Notes: generated by a model from the letters alone, not told the origin. Positions 8,487-18,942 are shown, numbered from the stretch's first letter. The stretch is 34,959 bases of DNA from Gammaproteobacteria bacterium (GCA_003230545.1 QIFB01000081.1:1-34959); one strand, 5' to 3'. Program-made: numbers and translations.

Positions 8487-9812
8487 ATGCGAAAAGAAAT
8501 CTTTGGCCTGATCCTGCTCATGGCAACCACTGGTACGGCTGCTGCCGGTGACATCTGGCAAAGCCTGTTCAAGGAAAAGCTGCGCGATGCAAACAAGGGG
8601 GACAGTGTCGCGCAATATGATGTTGGCGCGATGTATCAAAAGGGTCGTGGCGTCAAGGCCAATCGCGACAAGGCAATCGAGTGGTATACCAGGGCAGCCG
8701 ACCAGGACAGCCGGAAAGCCGCTTCCCGACTGAAACTGATGAAGTCCAATGAAGCACGATTTTCCGCGGCCGCTGTCAGTGCCTCCCGGGGCGAAGTCGA
8801 CAGCCAGTTCGATCTCGGGAAAATGTACGAAAAAGGTATTGGCACCAGCATTGATTACCGGCAGGCACGCGAATGGTACGGGAAGGCTGCTGCAGCAGGA
8901 CATGCAAAGGCAAGCTTCAGCCTCGGGTTGATGTACCACGAGGGCACCGGCGTCAAAAGAAATAACAAGACGGCCTTCAAATGGTTCAATGATGCGGCCG
9001 GACAAGGCAGTACCCCGGCACAATATTACCTCGGCAAGCTGTACGCATCCGGATCCGGCGTACGCAGAAATTACACGAAGGCACTTGACTGGTATTCGAT
9101 GGCCGCCGATGGCGGATTTGGCCAGGCCAGGGGCGCGATCATCGAGGTAACTGAAAAGATGAATCAGCCGAAGCCTGAAAAGACCGCCTCGAAGAAAAAA
9201 ACGAAGCAAAAGCCCGTGGCAAAGTCGATGCCGAAGAAAAAAACGAAGACAGCAAAGAATCCAGAGAAACAGCCTGAACCGGTTGCCGTGAAAGAGAAGA
9301 AGCTGATTGCCCAACCTTCAGTAGTTCCCGGGATAACGGAAGATACCGGCGACAAGACACACAGCGACCAGCTCATGGAAGCCCTGATGCTGACCACATG
9401 GAGCCGGCAATCCCGGCCAGTCAGTTATCTGCCGTCTGCCGTCAATAGCTGCCGGATCGAGGGTAAGAGGATCTCCTGCTTCAGCGACGATCAGACCCGC
9501 AACAGTGGCGGCAATGATGTGAAATTCAAGACCAAGTCCATCATCAGTAACTTTGGCAGCGACGGAACCTTCCAGGTGGTGTATCGCAATCTGGTGGTCA
9601 ATACCACGCAGTCTGGAAAGAACATCCGACAGGAAACGGAAGCAGCCTATGGTGATGAGGGCACAGGTTCCACCCACACTGTCATTACCGGCTGGGGGAT
9701 CGAACATTCAGTCGAATGCAAAATGCATGACAGCAACTCGCTTACCTGCGTAAAAGACAAGTCACGCACTGTCAGGATCACCAGCCAGCAGAACATAGCG
9801 CGTGGCCGCTAG
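8487..9812 (+). CDS. Secreted Sel1-repeat protein with an unrecognised C-terminal domain
   Basis: A 441-aa protein. Residues 1-20 look like a Sec signal peptide, MRKEIFGLILLMATTGTAAA. Sel1-like repeats follow at about 36-72, 100-136, 137-172 and 173-208, with signatures such as GAMYQKGRGV...AIEWYTRAA. A lysine-rich linker (about 229-272) leads to a C-terminal domain (about 290-441) that I do not recognise. It appears beta-rich and holds two similar cysteine pairs, Cys322/Cys331 and Cys411/Cys421, which could form disulfides in the periplasm. Sel1 repeats are protein-interaction scaffolds, so a structural or regulatory envelope role is plausible but unproven. The frame is open to 8379, but I chose the ATG at 8487 because it places the signal peptide at the N-terminus. 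It is followed by a large palindromic element. Confidence 0.75.
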   Translation: MRKEIFGLILLMATTGTAAAGDIWQSLFKEKLRDANKGDSVAQYDVGAMYQKGRGVKANRDKAIEWYTRAADQDSRKAASRLKLMKSNEARFSAAAVSASRGEVDSQFDLGKMYEKGIGTSIDYRQAREWYGKAAAAGHAKASFSLGLMYHEGTGVKRNNKTAFKWFNDAAGQGSTPAQYYLGKLYASGSGVRRNYTKALDWYSMAADGGFGQARGAIIEVTEKMNQPKPEKTASKKKTKQKPVAKSMPKKKTKTAKNPEKQPEPVAVKEKKLIAQPSVVPGITEDTGDKTHSDQLMEALMLTTWSRQSRPVSYLPSAVNSCRIEGKRISCFSDDQTRNSGGNDVKFKTKSIISNFGSDGTFQVVYRNLVVNTTQSGKNIRQETEAAYGDEGTGSTHTVITGWGIEHSVECKMHDSNSLTCVKDKSRTVRITSQQNIARGR

Positions 9813-9841
9813 GTATAGGTAACATCCCATAAAAAGGTGCT

Positions 9842-10170
9842 TCCCCCGAGCGAGTGGGCGCACCTGTCGAGCGTGCATCCGCCGTCCCCGGCAGGCCTCC
9901 TTGTCAGGGATCGCTACAAGTCCCTCCCTGGATGCTCAACGGCTTCATCCCTGAAGCCGATGTCCCTGACAAGGAGGCCTGCCGGGTACACCGGATTGCA
10001 TGACGCGATATTGTGAGGGGTCACTCGGGGTCCGGGGGGATGGCTCAAGACCGTTGGCCGCAGGGATGCGGCCATCGAGCGTACAGGGACGTATTTACAG
10101 CGGGTCTTGAGCCATCCCCCCGGACCTCGAGTGACCTTGCTCGAATGGTGCGTCCGCTCGCTCGGGGGAA
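9842..10170. repeat. Composite element of nested inverted repeats
   Basis: This fills most of the 409-bp gap after the Sel1 gene. Outer arms at 9842-9865 and 10147-10170 are 24 bp with two mismatches. Inside lie two long hairpins: arms 9888-9911 and 9964-9987 (24 bp, perfect, 52-nt loop), and arms 10019-10052 and 10103-10136 (34 bp, one mismatch, 50-nt loop). The first loop holds a further small hairpin at 9941-9960. No coding sequence or transposase is visible, so it resembles a BIME- or MITE-like non-autonomous element. Confidence 0.85.
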
Positions 10171-10174
10171 GAAC

Positions 10175-10200
10175 AAAAAAAGGGGCCTTGCGACCCCTTC
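10175..10200 (-). terminator. Rho-independent terminator of the rimP-pnp operon
   Basis: Read on the minus strand, AAGGGG, an eight-base loop and CCCCTT are followed by a run of T (10175-10181). It lies 21 bases beyond the pnp stop and abuts the composite repeat. Confidence 0.75.
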
Positions 10201-10221
10201 TGATATTCCTGGTATTCCGCT

Positions 10222-12309
10222 TCAGGGCTGACCGACGGCCTTCATACTCAAGCGGATACGGCCCTGCTTGTCGACCTCGAGGACCTTGACCTTTACCAGA
10301 TCACCCTCGGACAGCTTGTCGCTGACATTCTGCACGCGCTCCTCGCAGATCTGCGAGATGTGCACCAGTCCGTCCTTGCCCGGCAGGATGGTCACGAATG
10401 CACCGAAGTCCATCAGCTTGGCGACCTTGCCGTCATAGATCGTACCGACCTCGACATCGGCCGTGATCAGCTCAACCCGGCGGCGTGCCTCCTCGCCGGC
10501 GGCAAGATCCACCGAGGCAATCTTGACGTTGCCGTCATCATCGATATCGATGCTGGTGCCGGTTTCATCGGTGATCGAACGGATTGTGGCGCCGCCCTTG
10601 CCGATCACATCGCGGATCTTGTCCGGGTTGATCTTGATGGTGATATAGCGTGGTGCGAATTCCGATACATCCTCACGCGGTGCAGCAATTACCTTGTTCA
10701 TTTCGCCGAGGATATGCATGCGCCCGTCATTGGCCTGTGCCAGTGCCTTCTCCATGATCTCGCGGGTAATGCCCTGAATCTTGATATCCATCTGCAGGGC
10801 CGTGATGCCCTTCGCGGTACCGGCCACCTTGAAGTCCATGTCACCGAGGTGGTCCTCGTCACCGAGGATATCGGTAAGCACGGCGTAGTCATCACCTTCC
10901 TTGATCAGGCCCATGGCGACACCGGCGACCGAGCCACTGATGGGCACACCGGCATCCATCATGGACAGGCTGCTGCCGCAGACGCTCGCCATGGAGCTGG
11001 AGCCATTGGACTCGGTAATCTCGGAAACCACGCGGATGGTATAGGGGAAGCCTTCCTTTTCCGGCATCACGGCACTGACGCCACGTTTTGCCAGTTTGCC
11101 ATGGCCGACCTCGCGCCGCTTGGTACCGCCCATGCGGCCGGTCTCACCGACACAGTACGGCGGAAAATTGTAGTGCAGCAGAAACTGTTCCTTGTAGGAG
11201 CCGGACAAGCCGTCAATCAGGGCCGCATCGCGCTCGGTGCCCAGCGTGGTCACCACCAGCGCCTGGGTCTCGCCCCGGGTAAACAGTGCCGAACCATGGG
11301 CACGCGGCAATACACCGGTGCGGATCGCGATCGGGCGCACCGTACTGGTATCACGTCCATCGATACGCGCCTCACCAGCAAGGACGCGGCTGCGCACGAC
11401 TTTCTTCTCGAGCTTGCCAACGGCGCCCTTCACTTCTTCTGTTGAGAAACCGTCTTCGGCCTCGTCAGCAGCAACCTTGTCAACGATTTCCTGGCGTATC
11501 TTGCTCAGCAGGGTGTAACGGTCCTGCTTGTCGGCGACCTTGTAGGCAGCCGCAATGGCTTCCTGGCCTTCCTTTTCGACCGCCCCGGCCAGCGCGGTAT
11601 TTTCTTCCGGTGCCGTCCATTCCAGCGCTGGTGTGTTGACCTCGGCGGCCAGTTCCTTGATGGCCTGGATAACGACCTGTTGCTGTTCGTGACCGAAGAC
11701 CACGGAACCGAGCATGATATCCTCGGACAATTCCTTCGCCTCGGATTCCACCATCAGCACCGCGCTATCGGTACCGGAAACGACCAGGTCGAGTTGCGAT
11801 ACTTCCATCTGGTCTGCCGATGGGTTCAGGACATAGTTGCCATCGACATAACCGACGCGGGCTGCGCCGATCGGGCCGCTGAACGGCAGGCCTGAAATCG
11901 ACATGGCCGCGGATGCGCCGATCAATGCCGGGATATCCGGGTTGATCTGCGGATCATAGGAGATGACCGTGAGGACGACCTGCACCTCATTGGTAAAGCC
12001 CTTCGGGAACAGCGGCCGCAACGGCCGGTCGGTCAGCCGGCACAGCAGTGTCTCTGCTTCACTCGGGCGACCTTCACGCCGGAAGAAATTTCCGGGAATC
12101 TGGCCAGCTGCGTAGCCCTTTTCCTGGTAGTCCACCGTGAGCGGGAAAAAGTCACGCCCCTCCATCGGCTTCCTGGCCCCGACCACCGTGGCCAGCACCT
12201 GGGTGTCGCCCATACGAACGATAACCGCGCTGCACTGGCGGGCGATTTCTCCTGTTTCCAACGTGACCGTCTGGTCACCGTACTGAAATGTTTTCTTGAT
12301 TGCGCTCAC
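10222..12309 (-). CDS. pnp: Polynucleotide phosphorylase
   Basis: A 695-aa exoribonuclease/polymerase, a core degradosome enzyme that degrades RNA 3'-5' by phosphorolysis. Two RNase PH domains (about 10-230 and 310-540) flank an all-alpha linker. Typical segments are [43 protein letters not shown] and the catalytic-site region [22 protein letters not shown] domain (about 555-615, [20 protein letters not shown]) and an S1 domain (about 625-693, [18 protein letters not shown]) complete it. The start is GTG at 12307-12309 with AAGGA eight bases upstream; a short CCTTA/TAAGG hairpin may partly cover that site. It is the last gene of the operon, after rpsO, as in E. coli. A TATAAT at 12352-12357 (minus strand) may belong to a local promoter, though no good -35 is present. 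Confidence 0.98.
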   Translation of the reverse strand: MSAIKKTFQYGDQTVTLETGEIARQCSAVIVRMGDTQVLATVVGARKPMEGRDFFPLTVDYQEKGYAAGQIPGNFFRREGRPSEAETLLCRLTDRPLRPLFPKGFTNEVQVVLTVISYDPQINPDIPALIGASAAMSISGLPFSGPIGAARVGYVDGNYVLNPSADQMEVSQLDLVVSGTDSAVLMVESEAKELSEDIMLGSVVFGHEQQQVVIQAIKELAAEVNTPALEWTAPEENTALAGAVEKEGQEAIAAAYKVADKQDRYTLLSKIRQEIVDKVAADEAEDGFSTEEVKGAVGKLEKKVVRSRVLAGEARIDGRDTSTVRPIAIRTGVLPRAHGSALFTRGETQALVVTTLGTERDAALIDGLSGSYKEQFLLHYNFPPYCVGETGRMGGTKRREVGHGKLAKRGVSAVMPEKEGFPYTIRVVSEITESNGSSSMASVCGSSLSMMDAGVPISGSVAGVAMGLIKEGDDYAVLTDILGDEDHLGDMDFKVAGTAKGITALQMDIKIQGITREIMEKALAQANDGRMHILGEMNKVIAAPREDVSEFAPRYITIKINPDKIRDVIGKGGATIRSITDETGTSIDIDDDGNVKIASVDLAAGEEARRRVELITADVEVGTIYDGKVAKLMDFGAFVTILPGKDGLVHISQICEERVQNVSDKLSEGDLVKVKVLEVDKQGRIRLSMKAVGQP

Positions 12310-12375
12310 GGGTATATTTCCTTAACTCTTGATAAGGTGAATTGAACTTGGATTATAGAAAGGTGGTTGCAGGAA

Positions 12376-12645
12376 TTAGCGACGCAGACCCAGGCGACCA
12401 ATCAGATCCAGGTAGCGCTTGTGATCCTTGCCCTTGAGGTAATCCAGTAGCTTGCGGCGCTTGTTGACCATGCGCAGCAGCCCCTGACGGGAATGATGAT
12501 CCGCCTTGTGCTTGTTAAAGTGGTCAGTCAATTGGGTAATATTGGCTGTCAACAGGGCAACCTGTACTTCGGGCGAACCGGTATCGGCCTCCGCTTGCTG
12601 GTACTCCTTGACGACCTGCCCTTTTTGTTCGGCATTTAAAGCCAT
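12376..12645 (-). CDS. rpsO: 30S ribosomal protein S15
   Basis: An 89-aa primary 16S rRNA-binding protein of the small subunit. The sequence is canonical: [47 protein letters not shown] and [16 protein letters not shown]. The frame is open for 26 further codons, but the ATG at 12645 matches the family start and has GGAG seven bases upstream. rpsO sits between truB and pnp, 66 bp before pnp, as in E. coli, where S15 represses its own translation. Its own promoter is visible upstream. Confidence 0.98.
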   Translation of the reverse strand: MALNAEQKGQVVKEYQQAEADTGSPEVQVALLTANITQLTDHFNKHKADHHSRQGLLRMVNKRRKLLDYLKGKDHKRYLDLIGRLGLRR

Positions 12646-12685
12646 GTAAAAACTCCGAATCTGCTGCAGATTTAGCGAGCTGGGT

Positions 12686-12714
12686 ATTCTAACCGCCGGC
12701 TGGTTGAGCCACAA
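12686..12714 (-). promoter_or_regulatory. Predicted sigma70 promoter of rpsO
   Basis: On the minus strand TTGTGG (12709-12714) and TAGAAT (12686-12691) are separated by exactly 17 bp. Transcription would begin about 35 nt before the rpsO ATG. This matches the known presence of an independent rpsO promoter in E. coli. Confidence 0.6.
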
Positions 12715-12760
12715 GCTACCCAAATGGGGATATTCGGGTCGTTCTGGCTGTCGTGTTTCG

Positions 12761-12818
12761 TCATTCCGGGTCTCAGCGACGCGCAGCCTGCCCCGGCGAA
12801 GGCCGGGGCCCGGAATGA
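12761..12818. repeat. GC-rich intergenic hairpin element between truB and rpsO
   Basis: TCATTCCGGG (12761-12770) and CCCGGAATGA (12809-12818) are perfect inverted arms. They enclose a strong hairpin with CCCCGGC (12791-12797) and GCCGGGG (12802-12808) around GAAG. There is no T-run, so it is more likely a dispersed repeat than a classical terminator, though it could stabilise the truB 3' end. Confidence 0.6.
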
Positions 12819-12835
12819 AGGAAAATCAGGGTTCT

Positions 12836-13762
12836 TTAACTGGTATTCAGCAGGCGCCGTGGCGCCACCCGGCCGTCATCGAGGATTTCCCCTACCCCGA
12901 GAAACTGCGTCTCGCCCTCGTACAGCCGCACCCAGCCGGCAGTCGGGGCATGCGGCACCAGCACCGGCTGGCCCTGGCGCAGGTAGAAGGCGGCATCGCC
13001 AGTCAGGCGCACATCAGGCCATTGTGACAGGCCGCTTTCCAGCGGCAGCAGCAGCGCGTCCAGGGCCGCTTCACCGCCCTCTGCCAACTGCTGCTCCAGT
13101 GTCTCCAGACTCACCATACCGGAAGCATCATAGGGCCCGACGCCGAGACGCCGCAGGTCCGCCACGTGGGCGCCACAACCCAGCTGCGCACCAATGTCCT
13201 CGACCAGGGTACGCACGTAGGTCCCCTTGGAACAGCGCACGTCGATCTCGGCCAGCGGGGATTCGAAGCCCAGCAGCTCCATCTTGTAGATGGTGATCTG
13301 CCGCGGCTCACGCTCGACCTCGATCCCCTGGCGCGCCAGCTTGTAGAGTCGCTGGCCCTTGTGCTTCACGGCCGAGTACATCGGCGGAATCTGTTCGATA
13401 TCACCGATAAACCCGCCCATTACCCTGCGCAGCTGTTTTTCCGTCACGCCGGTGACCGGGCGGGACTCGATCAGCTCGCCTTCCGCATCCGCGGTGGTGG
13501 TGCGTTCGCCGAGCTTGCAGGAAACCCAGTAATGCTTGTCAGCATCCAGCAGGTACGCGGAGACCTTGGTCGCCTCGCCGAGACAGACCGGCAACAGACC
13601 ACTGGCGAGCGGGTCCAGGCTGCCGGTATGACCGGCCTTGCGTGCCCGGTATAACTGCTTGACCTTCTGCAGCGCGGCATTGGATGTCAGCCCTGTCGGC
13701 TTGTCCAGCAACAGGATACCGTTCACACGCCGCTGGTTTTTTTTGTGATGGCGCTTACTCAT
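12836..13762 (-). CDS. truB: tRNA pseudouridine-55 synthase
   Basis: A 308-aa enzyme that makes pseudouridine 55 in the tRNA T-loop. NGILLLDKPTGLTSN and KAGHTGSLDPLASGLLPVC carry the catalytic Asp of the GHTGSLDP motif; PPMYSAVKHKGQRLYKLAR and CSKGTYVRTLVEDIG are further TruB signatures, followed by a C-terminal PUA-like domain (about 235-305). I chose the ATG at 13762, which overlaps the rbfA stop by eight bases as ATGAGTAA; upstream in-frame ATGs, such as that at 13777, would add a few residues. It lies between rbfA and rpsO in the conserved operon. Confidence 0.97.
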   Translation of the reverse strand: MSKRHHKKNQRRVNGILLLDKPTGLTSNAALQKVKQLYRARKAGHTGSLDPLASGLLPVCLGEATKVSAYLLDADKHYWVSCKLGERTTTADAEGELIESRPVTGVTEKQLRRVMGGFIGDIEQIPPMYSAVKHKGQRLYKLARQGIEVEREPRQITIYKMELLGFESPLAEIDVRCSKGTYVRTLVEDIGAQLGCGAHVADLRRLGVGPYDASGMVSLETLEQQLAEGGEAALDALLLPLESGLSQWPDVRLTGDAAFYLRQGQPVLVPHAPTAGWVRLYEGETQFLGVGEILDDGRVAPRRLLNTS

Positions 13763-14129
13763 CTTCTGCTGTGTCATTCTTGCCGGAAATGGCCGCATTG
13801 ATCAGTGCATCCATGCGTGCACCCTCGGCCAGTGAACGGTCATAAAGAAATTGCAGCCGGGGCACGATGCGCAGACGCATCCGTGCACCCAGCTTGCGGC
13901 GCAGGAAGCCGGCGGCATTATTCAGTACCTGGACAGACGCGGTGACGACAGCGTCATCGCCCAGAACGGAAACGAATACCTTTGCATGCGCGAGGTCAGA
14001 TGACACCTCGACCCCGGAAATACTCACCATCCCCAGCCGGGGATCCTTGACTTCCTCGTGCACCAGGGCGGCCAGTTCACGCTGGATCTGTTCGCCGACT
14101 CGACGGGTTCTCGGGAATTCTCTTGGCAT
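13755..14129 (-). CDS. rbfA: 30S ribosome-binding factor A
   Basis: A 124-aa, single KH-like domain protein that binds free 30S subunits and helps 16S rRNA 5'-end maturation, notably in the cold. The start PREFPRTRRVGEQIQRELA, the middle KDPRLGMVSISGVEVSSDLAHAKV and the ending VPRLQFLYDRSLAEGARMD are diagnostic. The stop overlaps truB. Unlike the usual tight spacing, 197 bp containing a nested palindrome separate it from infB. Confidence 0.96.
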   Translation of the reverse strand: MPREFPRTRRVGEQIQRELAALVHEEVKDPRLGMVSISGVEVSSDLAHAKVFVSVLGDDAVVTASVQVLNNAAGFLRRKLGARMRLRIVPRLQFLYDRSLAEGARMDALINAAISGKNDTAEDE

Positions 14130-14162
14130 GGGGGAGACGTATCCAAAACACGTAGAAATATA

Positions 14163-14317
14163 GGGACAGACCCGAATGGCGCTTACTTCGGTTCAAAAGG
14201 CCGGGAATACTCACAATTCCCGGCCGGGGGCCGGTCCTACCTGGCTTCGGATCGGAATTCCCTGTAGGACCCGCGCCTCGCGGGGAAGCTTAAGCAAGCG
14301 CCAATCAGGGCTGTCCC
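14163..14317. repeat. Nested palindromic element between infB and rbfA
   Basis: Outer arms GGGACAGACCCGAATGGCGC (from 14163) and its near complement ending at 14317 are 22 bp with three mismatches. Inside are a perfect 10-bp hairpin (14199-14208 with 14216-14225), arms GGTCCTAC and GTAGGACC (14233-14240, 14264-14271), and CCCGCG with CGCGGG (14270-14275, 14279-14284). The 'GGGACAG...CTGTCCC' outer motif is a familiar intergenic repeat type in proteobacteria. The element is transcribed with the operon. Confidence 0.75.
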
Positions 14318-14326
14318 CGCTTAATA

Positions 14327-16885
14327 TTAAAGCTCCCGGGCAACTTCAATGCGCTCAAAGACCTCGATCTGGTCACCCGCCTCGACGCTGTAGTTCTTCA
14401 CGCCAATGCCACACTCGGTACCGGCCTTGACCTCGCTGACATCGTCCTTGAAGCGTCGCAGTGATTCCAGCTCGCCCTCGTAGATGACAATATTGTCACG
14501 CAACACCCTGATCGGCGCGCTGCGGCGTACCACGCCTTCCATGACAATACAGCCTGCGATATCGCCCAGCTTGCGCGAGCGAAACACTTCCTTGACCTCG
14601 GCAAGCCCGATAATTTCTTCCTTGAGCTCGGGCGACAGCATTCCGCTGGCGGCCTTCTTCACATCATCGATGGCATCATAGATGACGCTGTAATACTTGA
14701 GATCGATCTGGTTTTCCTCGACCATGTTCCTGGACGAGGTATCGGCACGCACGTTAAATCCGATGATGACGGCATTCGAGGCGACTGCCAGGTTGACGTC
14801 AGATTCATTGATACCGCCGACACCACTGGAGACAACCTTTACCTTCACATCCGTCTCGTCCGAGGTAATTCCGGCCAGCGCATCACTCAGCGCCTCGGCA
14901 CTGCCCTGCACATCCGCCTTCAGCACAATATTCAGCGTGGGCACCTGGCCCTTGCCAACCTGGGAGAACACATCTTCCATACGTGCCTGCTGCTGTTTGG
15001 CCAGCCGCGCATCGCGGAACCTTTCCTGACGCAGGTCAGCCAGTTCGCGTGCCTTGCGTTCATTGGCTACCGCGATGACGTCATCACCGGCGTTTGGTAC
15101 CGACGAGAGACCGAGCACCAGTGCCGGCATGGAGGGCCCGGCCGAATCGATGGCCTTGCCGTGCTCATCGAACATGGCGCGCACGCGGCCGTATTCCTGC
15201 CCGGTCAGGATCAAATCGCCCTTGTTGAGTACCCCGTTCTGCACCAGGATGGTGGCAACCGCGCCACGACCCTTGTCGAGACTGGATTCCACGACGATGC
15301 CGGTGGCCGGGCAATCATGGACCGCAGTCAGCTCCAGCAATTCCGCCTGCAACAGCACCGCATCCAGCAGGTTATCAATGCCCTCGCCGGTCTTGGCGGA
15401 CACCGGGATAAACTGGGTGTCGCCGCCCCAGTCTTCCGGGATCACCTCCAGGGCTGACAGTTCGTTCTTGACCCGTTCCGGGTCGGCCTCCGGCCTGTCA
15501 ATCTTGTTGACTGCCACGACGATGGGTACGCCGGCCGCCCTGGCATGCTGTATCGCTTCCTGCGTCTGTGGCTTGGCGCCGTCATCGGCGGCCACCACCA
15601 GAATAACGATGTCCGTTACCTGCGCGCCACGCGCACGCATGGCCGTGAACGCCGCGTGACCCGGTGTATCCAGGAAGCTGATGACACCCCTGGACGTTTC
15701 CACGTGGTAGGCGCCGATATGCTGGGTAATCCCGCCGGCTTCACTCTCGGCCACCCGGGTGGTGCGAATGAAATCCAGCAATGAGGTCTTGCCGTGATCG
15801 ACGTGGCCCATGATGGTAACCACCGGGGGACGTGGCAGCCGTTCGCCGGATACTTCGCGAATCTGCTCCACGAGTTCCGTCTCCAGGGCATTATCCTGCA
15901 TCGGCCGTGCATTGTGCCCCATCTCCTCGACCACGAGGATCGCCGTGTCCTGGTCTATTAGCTGATTGATGGTCGCCATGACGCCCATCTTCATCATCAC
16001 CATAATGACCTCTGCAGTCTTCACGGACATCTTCTGTGCAAGGTCGGACACCACGATATTTTCCGGGACTTCAACCTCGTAAATAACCGGTGCGGTCGGC
16101 CGTTCAAAGCCGTGCTCACCAGTGGACTCGATAGTAACCCGGCGCCTGGCCTTCGGTTTCTTCTTGCGCCGGCCGCTCTTGCTGGCATCGACGTGCAGTT
16201 CCTTGCGCCCGTAGCGGGTGTGCTTGTCTTCATCGCGCTTCTGCTTGCGCTCTGCTTCCGGTGCCTTTTTCTGCCTGCCATCATCGCGCGATGCAGACTG
16301 TGCCTCTGCATCGGCAACGGCCTGTTTCTGGCTGGCTGTCTCGGTCTTGCGTTTTTCTTCCTCCGCCGCCTTGAGCCGGGATTCCTCGTCGGCGATACGT
16401 GCTTCTTCCGCCTTGCGTGTAGCTTCCTTCTCCTGGTGGATTGCCTCCAGGCGCGCCTGCTCCTCGGCCTCAATCCGCGCCTTCTCTGCAGCCACTTCTT
16501 CCAGCCGCTCGTTTTCCTCGGAGACCAGGTCAGCACGTTTTACATAGGTGCGTTTCTTGCGGACTTCAACAGTGACGATCTTTTTTTCGGAACGTGCGCC
16601 TCGCGCGGGTCCGCGACCTGCAGGACCGCGTGGCGCGGGCACCGTGGTCTGGAGTTCGCTGATGGACTTGCGTTTCAGCGTAATTTTCCTGGGACCGGTG
16701 GTACCAATAGCACCGCGTTTGCCGTGACTATCGCGCAGGAAATCCAGCAGCTGGGTTTTCTGGGTCTCGGTAATGGTGGCATTCTCGTCACCGACGTGCA
16801 TCCCGGCCTCGACCAGCTGGACCAGCAGACGGTCGGCAGGTACACCGACGACTTCAGCGAACTGCTTTACCGTTACATCTCTCAT
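14327..16885 (-). CDS. infB: Translation initiation factor IF-2
   Basis: An 852-aa GTPase that delivers fMet-tRNA to the 30S subunit and promotes subunit joining. The N-terminal IF2N domain ([20 protein letters not shown]) is followed by a long charged, coiled-coil-like segment rich in Glu, Ala, Lys and Arg (about 110-245). The G domain has [15 protein letters not shown] (G1, about 357), the [16 protein letters not shown]3 region and [13 protein letters not shown] (G4). Domains II to IV end with [19 protein letters not shown]. It follows nusA by five bases. The only nearby Shine-Dalgarno candidate is GAGG about eleven bases before the ATG. Confidence 0.98.
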   Translation of the reverse strand: MRDVTVKQFAEVVGVPADRLLVQLVEAGMHVGDENATITETQKTQLLDFLRDSHGKRGAIGTTGPRKITLKRKSISELQTTVPAPRGPAGRGPARGARSEKKIVTVEVRKKRTYVKRADLVSEENERLEEVAAEKARIEAEEQARLEAIHQEKEATRKAEEARIADEESRLKAAEEEKRKTETASQKQAVADAEAQSASRDDGRQKKAPEAERKQKRDEDKHTRYGRKELHVDASKSGRRKKKPKARRRVTIESTGEHGFERPTAPVIYEVEVPENIVVSDLAQKMSVKTAEVIMVMMKMGVMATINQLIDQDTAILVVEEMGHNARPMQDNALETELVEQIREVSGERLPRPPVVTIMGHVDHGKTSLLDFIRTTRVAESEAGGITQHIGAYHVETSRGVISFLDTPGHAAFTAMRARGAQVTDIVILVVAADDGAKPQTQEAIQHARAAGVPIVVAVNKIDRPEADPERVKNELSALEVIPEDWGGDTQFIPVSAKTGEGIDNLLDAVLLQAELLELTAVHDCPATGIVVESSLDKGRGAVATILVQNGVLNKGDLILTGQEYGRVRAMFDEHGKAIDSAGPSMPALVLGLSSVPNAGDDVIAVANERKARELADLRQERFRDARLAKQQQARMEDVFSQVGKGQVPTLNIVLKADVQGSAEALSDALAGITSDETDVKVKVVSSGVGGINESDVNLAVASNAVIIGFNVRADTSSRNMVEENQIDLKYYSVIYDAIDDVKKAASGMLSPELKEEIIGLAEVKEVFRSRKLGDIAGCIVMEGVVRRSAPIRVLRDNIVIYEGELESLRRFKDDVSEVKAGTECGIGVKNYSVEAGDQIEVFERIEVAREL

Positions 16886-16890
16886 TTTGC

Positions 16891-18459
16891 TTAACCCTCT
16901 GTCCCCTGGTCCTGCGCCTCATCTGCAAACCACGGTGCACGTGCCGCCATGATCAGAGCGCCGGCGCGTGCCTCGTCCACCCCCTCGATATCCACAATTT
17001 CATCGATCGCCTGTTCGGCCAGGTCTTCCATGGTGATGATCTGGCGGCCAGCCAGTGTATAGGCCAGTTCACGATCCATGCCTTCCATCTCGAGCAGGTC
17101 CTGGGCCGGTTCGGCATCGCCGATTTTTTCCTCGCTGATAATGGCCTGCGTCAGCAGCACATCACGGGCGCGGCCGCGAAGCTCGTCAACGATCTCTTCT
17201 TCAAACTCCTCGATGGCAACCAGCTCGCTCTTCGGGACATAGACGATTTCCTCAATGGTGGAAAACCCCTCCTGCACCAGGATGGCGGCAATTTCCTCAT
17301 CCACGTCGAGCTGTTCCTTGAACAGGGCCTGCAGTTCATGGGCCTCGGCCTCGCCTTTTTCCTCGGCCTGCGACTCGTCCATGACATTGAGTTCCCAACC
17401 GGTCAGCTGGCTCGCGAGACGCACATTCTGTCCGGCGCGGCCGATGGCCTGCGACAGCTGTTCCTCACCGACGGCGATATCCATGGTGTGCGATTCCTCG
17501 TCCACCACGATGGAAGCAACCTCGGCCGGTGACATGGCGTTGATGACAAACTGGGCGGGGTTGTCATCCCACAGGATAATGTCGACGCGCTCACCGGAGA
17601 GTTCGGTAGAAACCGTCTGCACGCGGGAACCGCGCATGCCGACACAGGCACCCACCGGGTCGATACGTGGATCATTGGACTTCACGGCGATCTTGGCGCG
17701 CAGGCCCGGATCACGGGCCGCGGCCAGGATCTCGATCAGCCCCTGTCCGACTTCGGGAACTTCCAGCTTGAACAATTCGATCAGGAACGGCGGGGCCACG
17801 CGGCTGACAAACAGCTGCGGTCCGCGCTGCTCGTCACTGATTCCGCAGAGGTAACCACGCAGGCGGTCACCCGGGCGTACCGCTTCCCGGGGAATCATCT
17901 CATCACGAGTGATAATGGCCTCGGCGTTGCTGCCGAGATCGATATAGACATTGCCGCGCTCGACACGCTTGACGACACCGGTCACCAGGTCACCGATGCG
18001 GTCCTTGTAGGCTTCCACGACCTGGGCGCGTTCCGCCTCGCGCACCTTCTGCACGATGACCTGCTTGGCAGTCTGGGCGCCGATGCGTCCAAACTCGACA
18101 GACTCCATCGGTTCTTCGATATAGTCGCCGTGCTGGAGGTCCGGGTCATTCTCACGCGCCTCGGCGAGCGTGACCTGGCGCTCCGGAAATTCATAAACCA
18201 GGGCGCCCTCTTCTTCGCTTTCGTCTTCCGTGTCGTCCGTCACCTCGGGAATGATCGATTCATCGATGACCTGCCAGCGCCGGAAGGTTTCATACTCACC
18301 GGACTCGCGGTCAATGGCGACACGCGCGTCGATCTCGCTGCCATGGCGCTTGCGGGTAGCCATGGCCAGCGCAGCCTCGATCGCCTCGAAGATGATTTCC
18401 TTATCGATGCCTTTTTCGTTGGATACAACATCAACGACCATCAAGATCTCTTTGTCCAT
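16891..18459 (-). CDS. nusA: Transcription termination/antitermination factor NusA
   Basis: A 522-aa RNA polymerase-binding factor. The N-terminal domain begins [18 protein letters not shown], as in E. coli. An S1 domain (about 135-200) contains [20 protein letters not shown]1 and KH2 (about 200-345) contain [18 protein letters not shown] and [18 protein letters not shown]. Two acidic C-terminal AR repeats (about 360-500) follow, as in enteric NusA but not in short NusA forms. I chose the ATG at 18459 because GGAGG lies nine bases upstream; a TTG five codons earlier overlaps that site. It is flanked by rimP and infB. Confidence 0.97.
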   Translation of the reverse strand: MDKEILMVVDVVSNEKGIDKEIIFEAIEAALAMATRKRHGSEIDARVAIDRESGEYETFRRWQVIDESIIPEVTDDTEDESEEEGALVYEFPERQVTLAEARENDPDLQHGDYIEEPMESVEFGRIGAQTAKQVIVQKVREAERAQVVEAYKDRIGDLVTGVVKRVERGNVYIDLGSNAEAIITRDEMIPREAVRPGDRLRGYLCGISDEQRGPQLFVSRVAPPFLIELFKLEVPEVGQGLIEILAAARDPGLRAKIAVKSNDPRIDPVGACVGMRGSRVQTVSTELSGERVDIILWDDNPAQFVINAMSPAEVASIVVDEESHTMDIAVGEEQLSQAIGRAGQNVRLASQLTGWELNVMDESQAEEKGEAEAHELQALFKEQLDVDEEIAAILVQEGFSTIEEIVYVPKSELVAIEEFEEEIVDELRGRARDVLLTQAIISEEKIGDAEPAQDLLEMEGMDRELAYTLAGRQIITMEDLAEQAIDEIVDIEGVDEARAGALIMAARAPWFADEAQDQGTEG

Positions 18460-18483
18460 TCCTGCAACCTCCAAATCCTGCGC

Positions 18484-18942
18484 TCAGTATTCCGGTACCA
18501 GGCGCGCCTGTTCAATCTGGTCCAGCGGCAGGCTGACGTGTTCGCCATCCTGCTCGATCACAACATTCTCGCCTTTCAATCCCTGCAGGCGGCCCTTGAA
18601 CCGGCGCTGCCCGTTAAGCGGGAATCCCAGCCGTACCTTTACCAGGCTGCCGGCATAGCGTTCATAGTCCTGCGGCTTGAACAGCGGCCGGTCATATCCC
18701 GGCGAGGACACCTCGAGGGTGTAATGCTCCGGTATCGGGTCCTCGACATCCAGCAACCCGCTGACCTGGTAGCTGACGGTCTGGCAGTCATCCGCCGTAA
18801 TGCCCTGCTCGCTATCTATATACACACGCAGCAGGCCACCACCCTCGCCGCCGCTGCGGTATTCCACACCGACCAGCTCATACCCCAGCGACTGGATGGA
18901 TGGTCCCAGTAACTCACTGAGTTGTAACGGGTCCTGCCGCAT
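18484..18942 (-). CDS. rimP: Ribosome maturation factor RimP
   Basis: A 152-aa cytoplasmic factor for 30S assembly. Typical segments are LGYELVGVEYRSGGEGGGLLRVYID, ITADDCQTVSYQVSGLLD, YTLEVSSPGYDRPLFKPQDYERY and FKGRLQGLKGENV. The frame is open for 31 more codons, but the ATG at 18942 matches the family start and has GGAG eight bases upstream. It precedes nusA by 24 bp and lies about 200 bp after tRNA-fMet, matching E. coli metY-rimP-nusA. Confidence 0.95.
   Translation of the reverse strand: MRQDPLQLSELLGPSIQSLGYELVGVEYRSGGEGGGLLRVYIDSEQGITADDCQTVSYQVSGLLDVEDPIPEHYTLEVSSPGYDRPLFKPQDYERYAGSLVKVRLGFPLNGQRRFKGRLQGLKGENVVIEQDGEHVSLPLDQIEQARLVPEY

Noticed and set aside
10360-11445. A 361-codon plus-strand ORF opposite pnp
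   Set aside because: It lies fully antisense to pnp, has no recognisable motif and its composition mirrors the sense gene.
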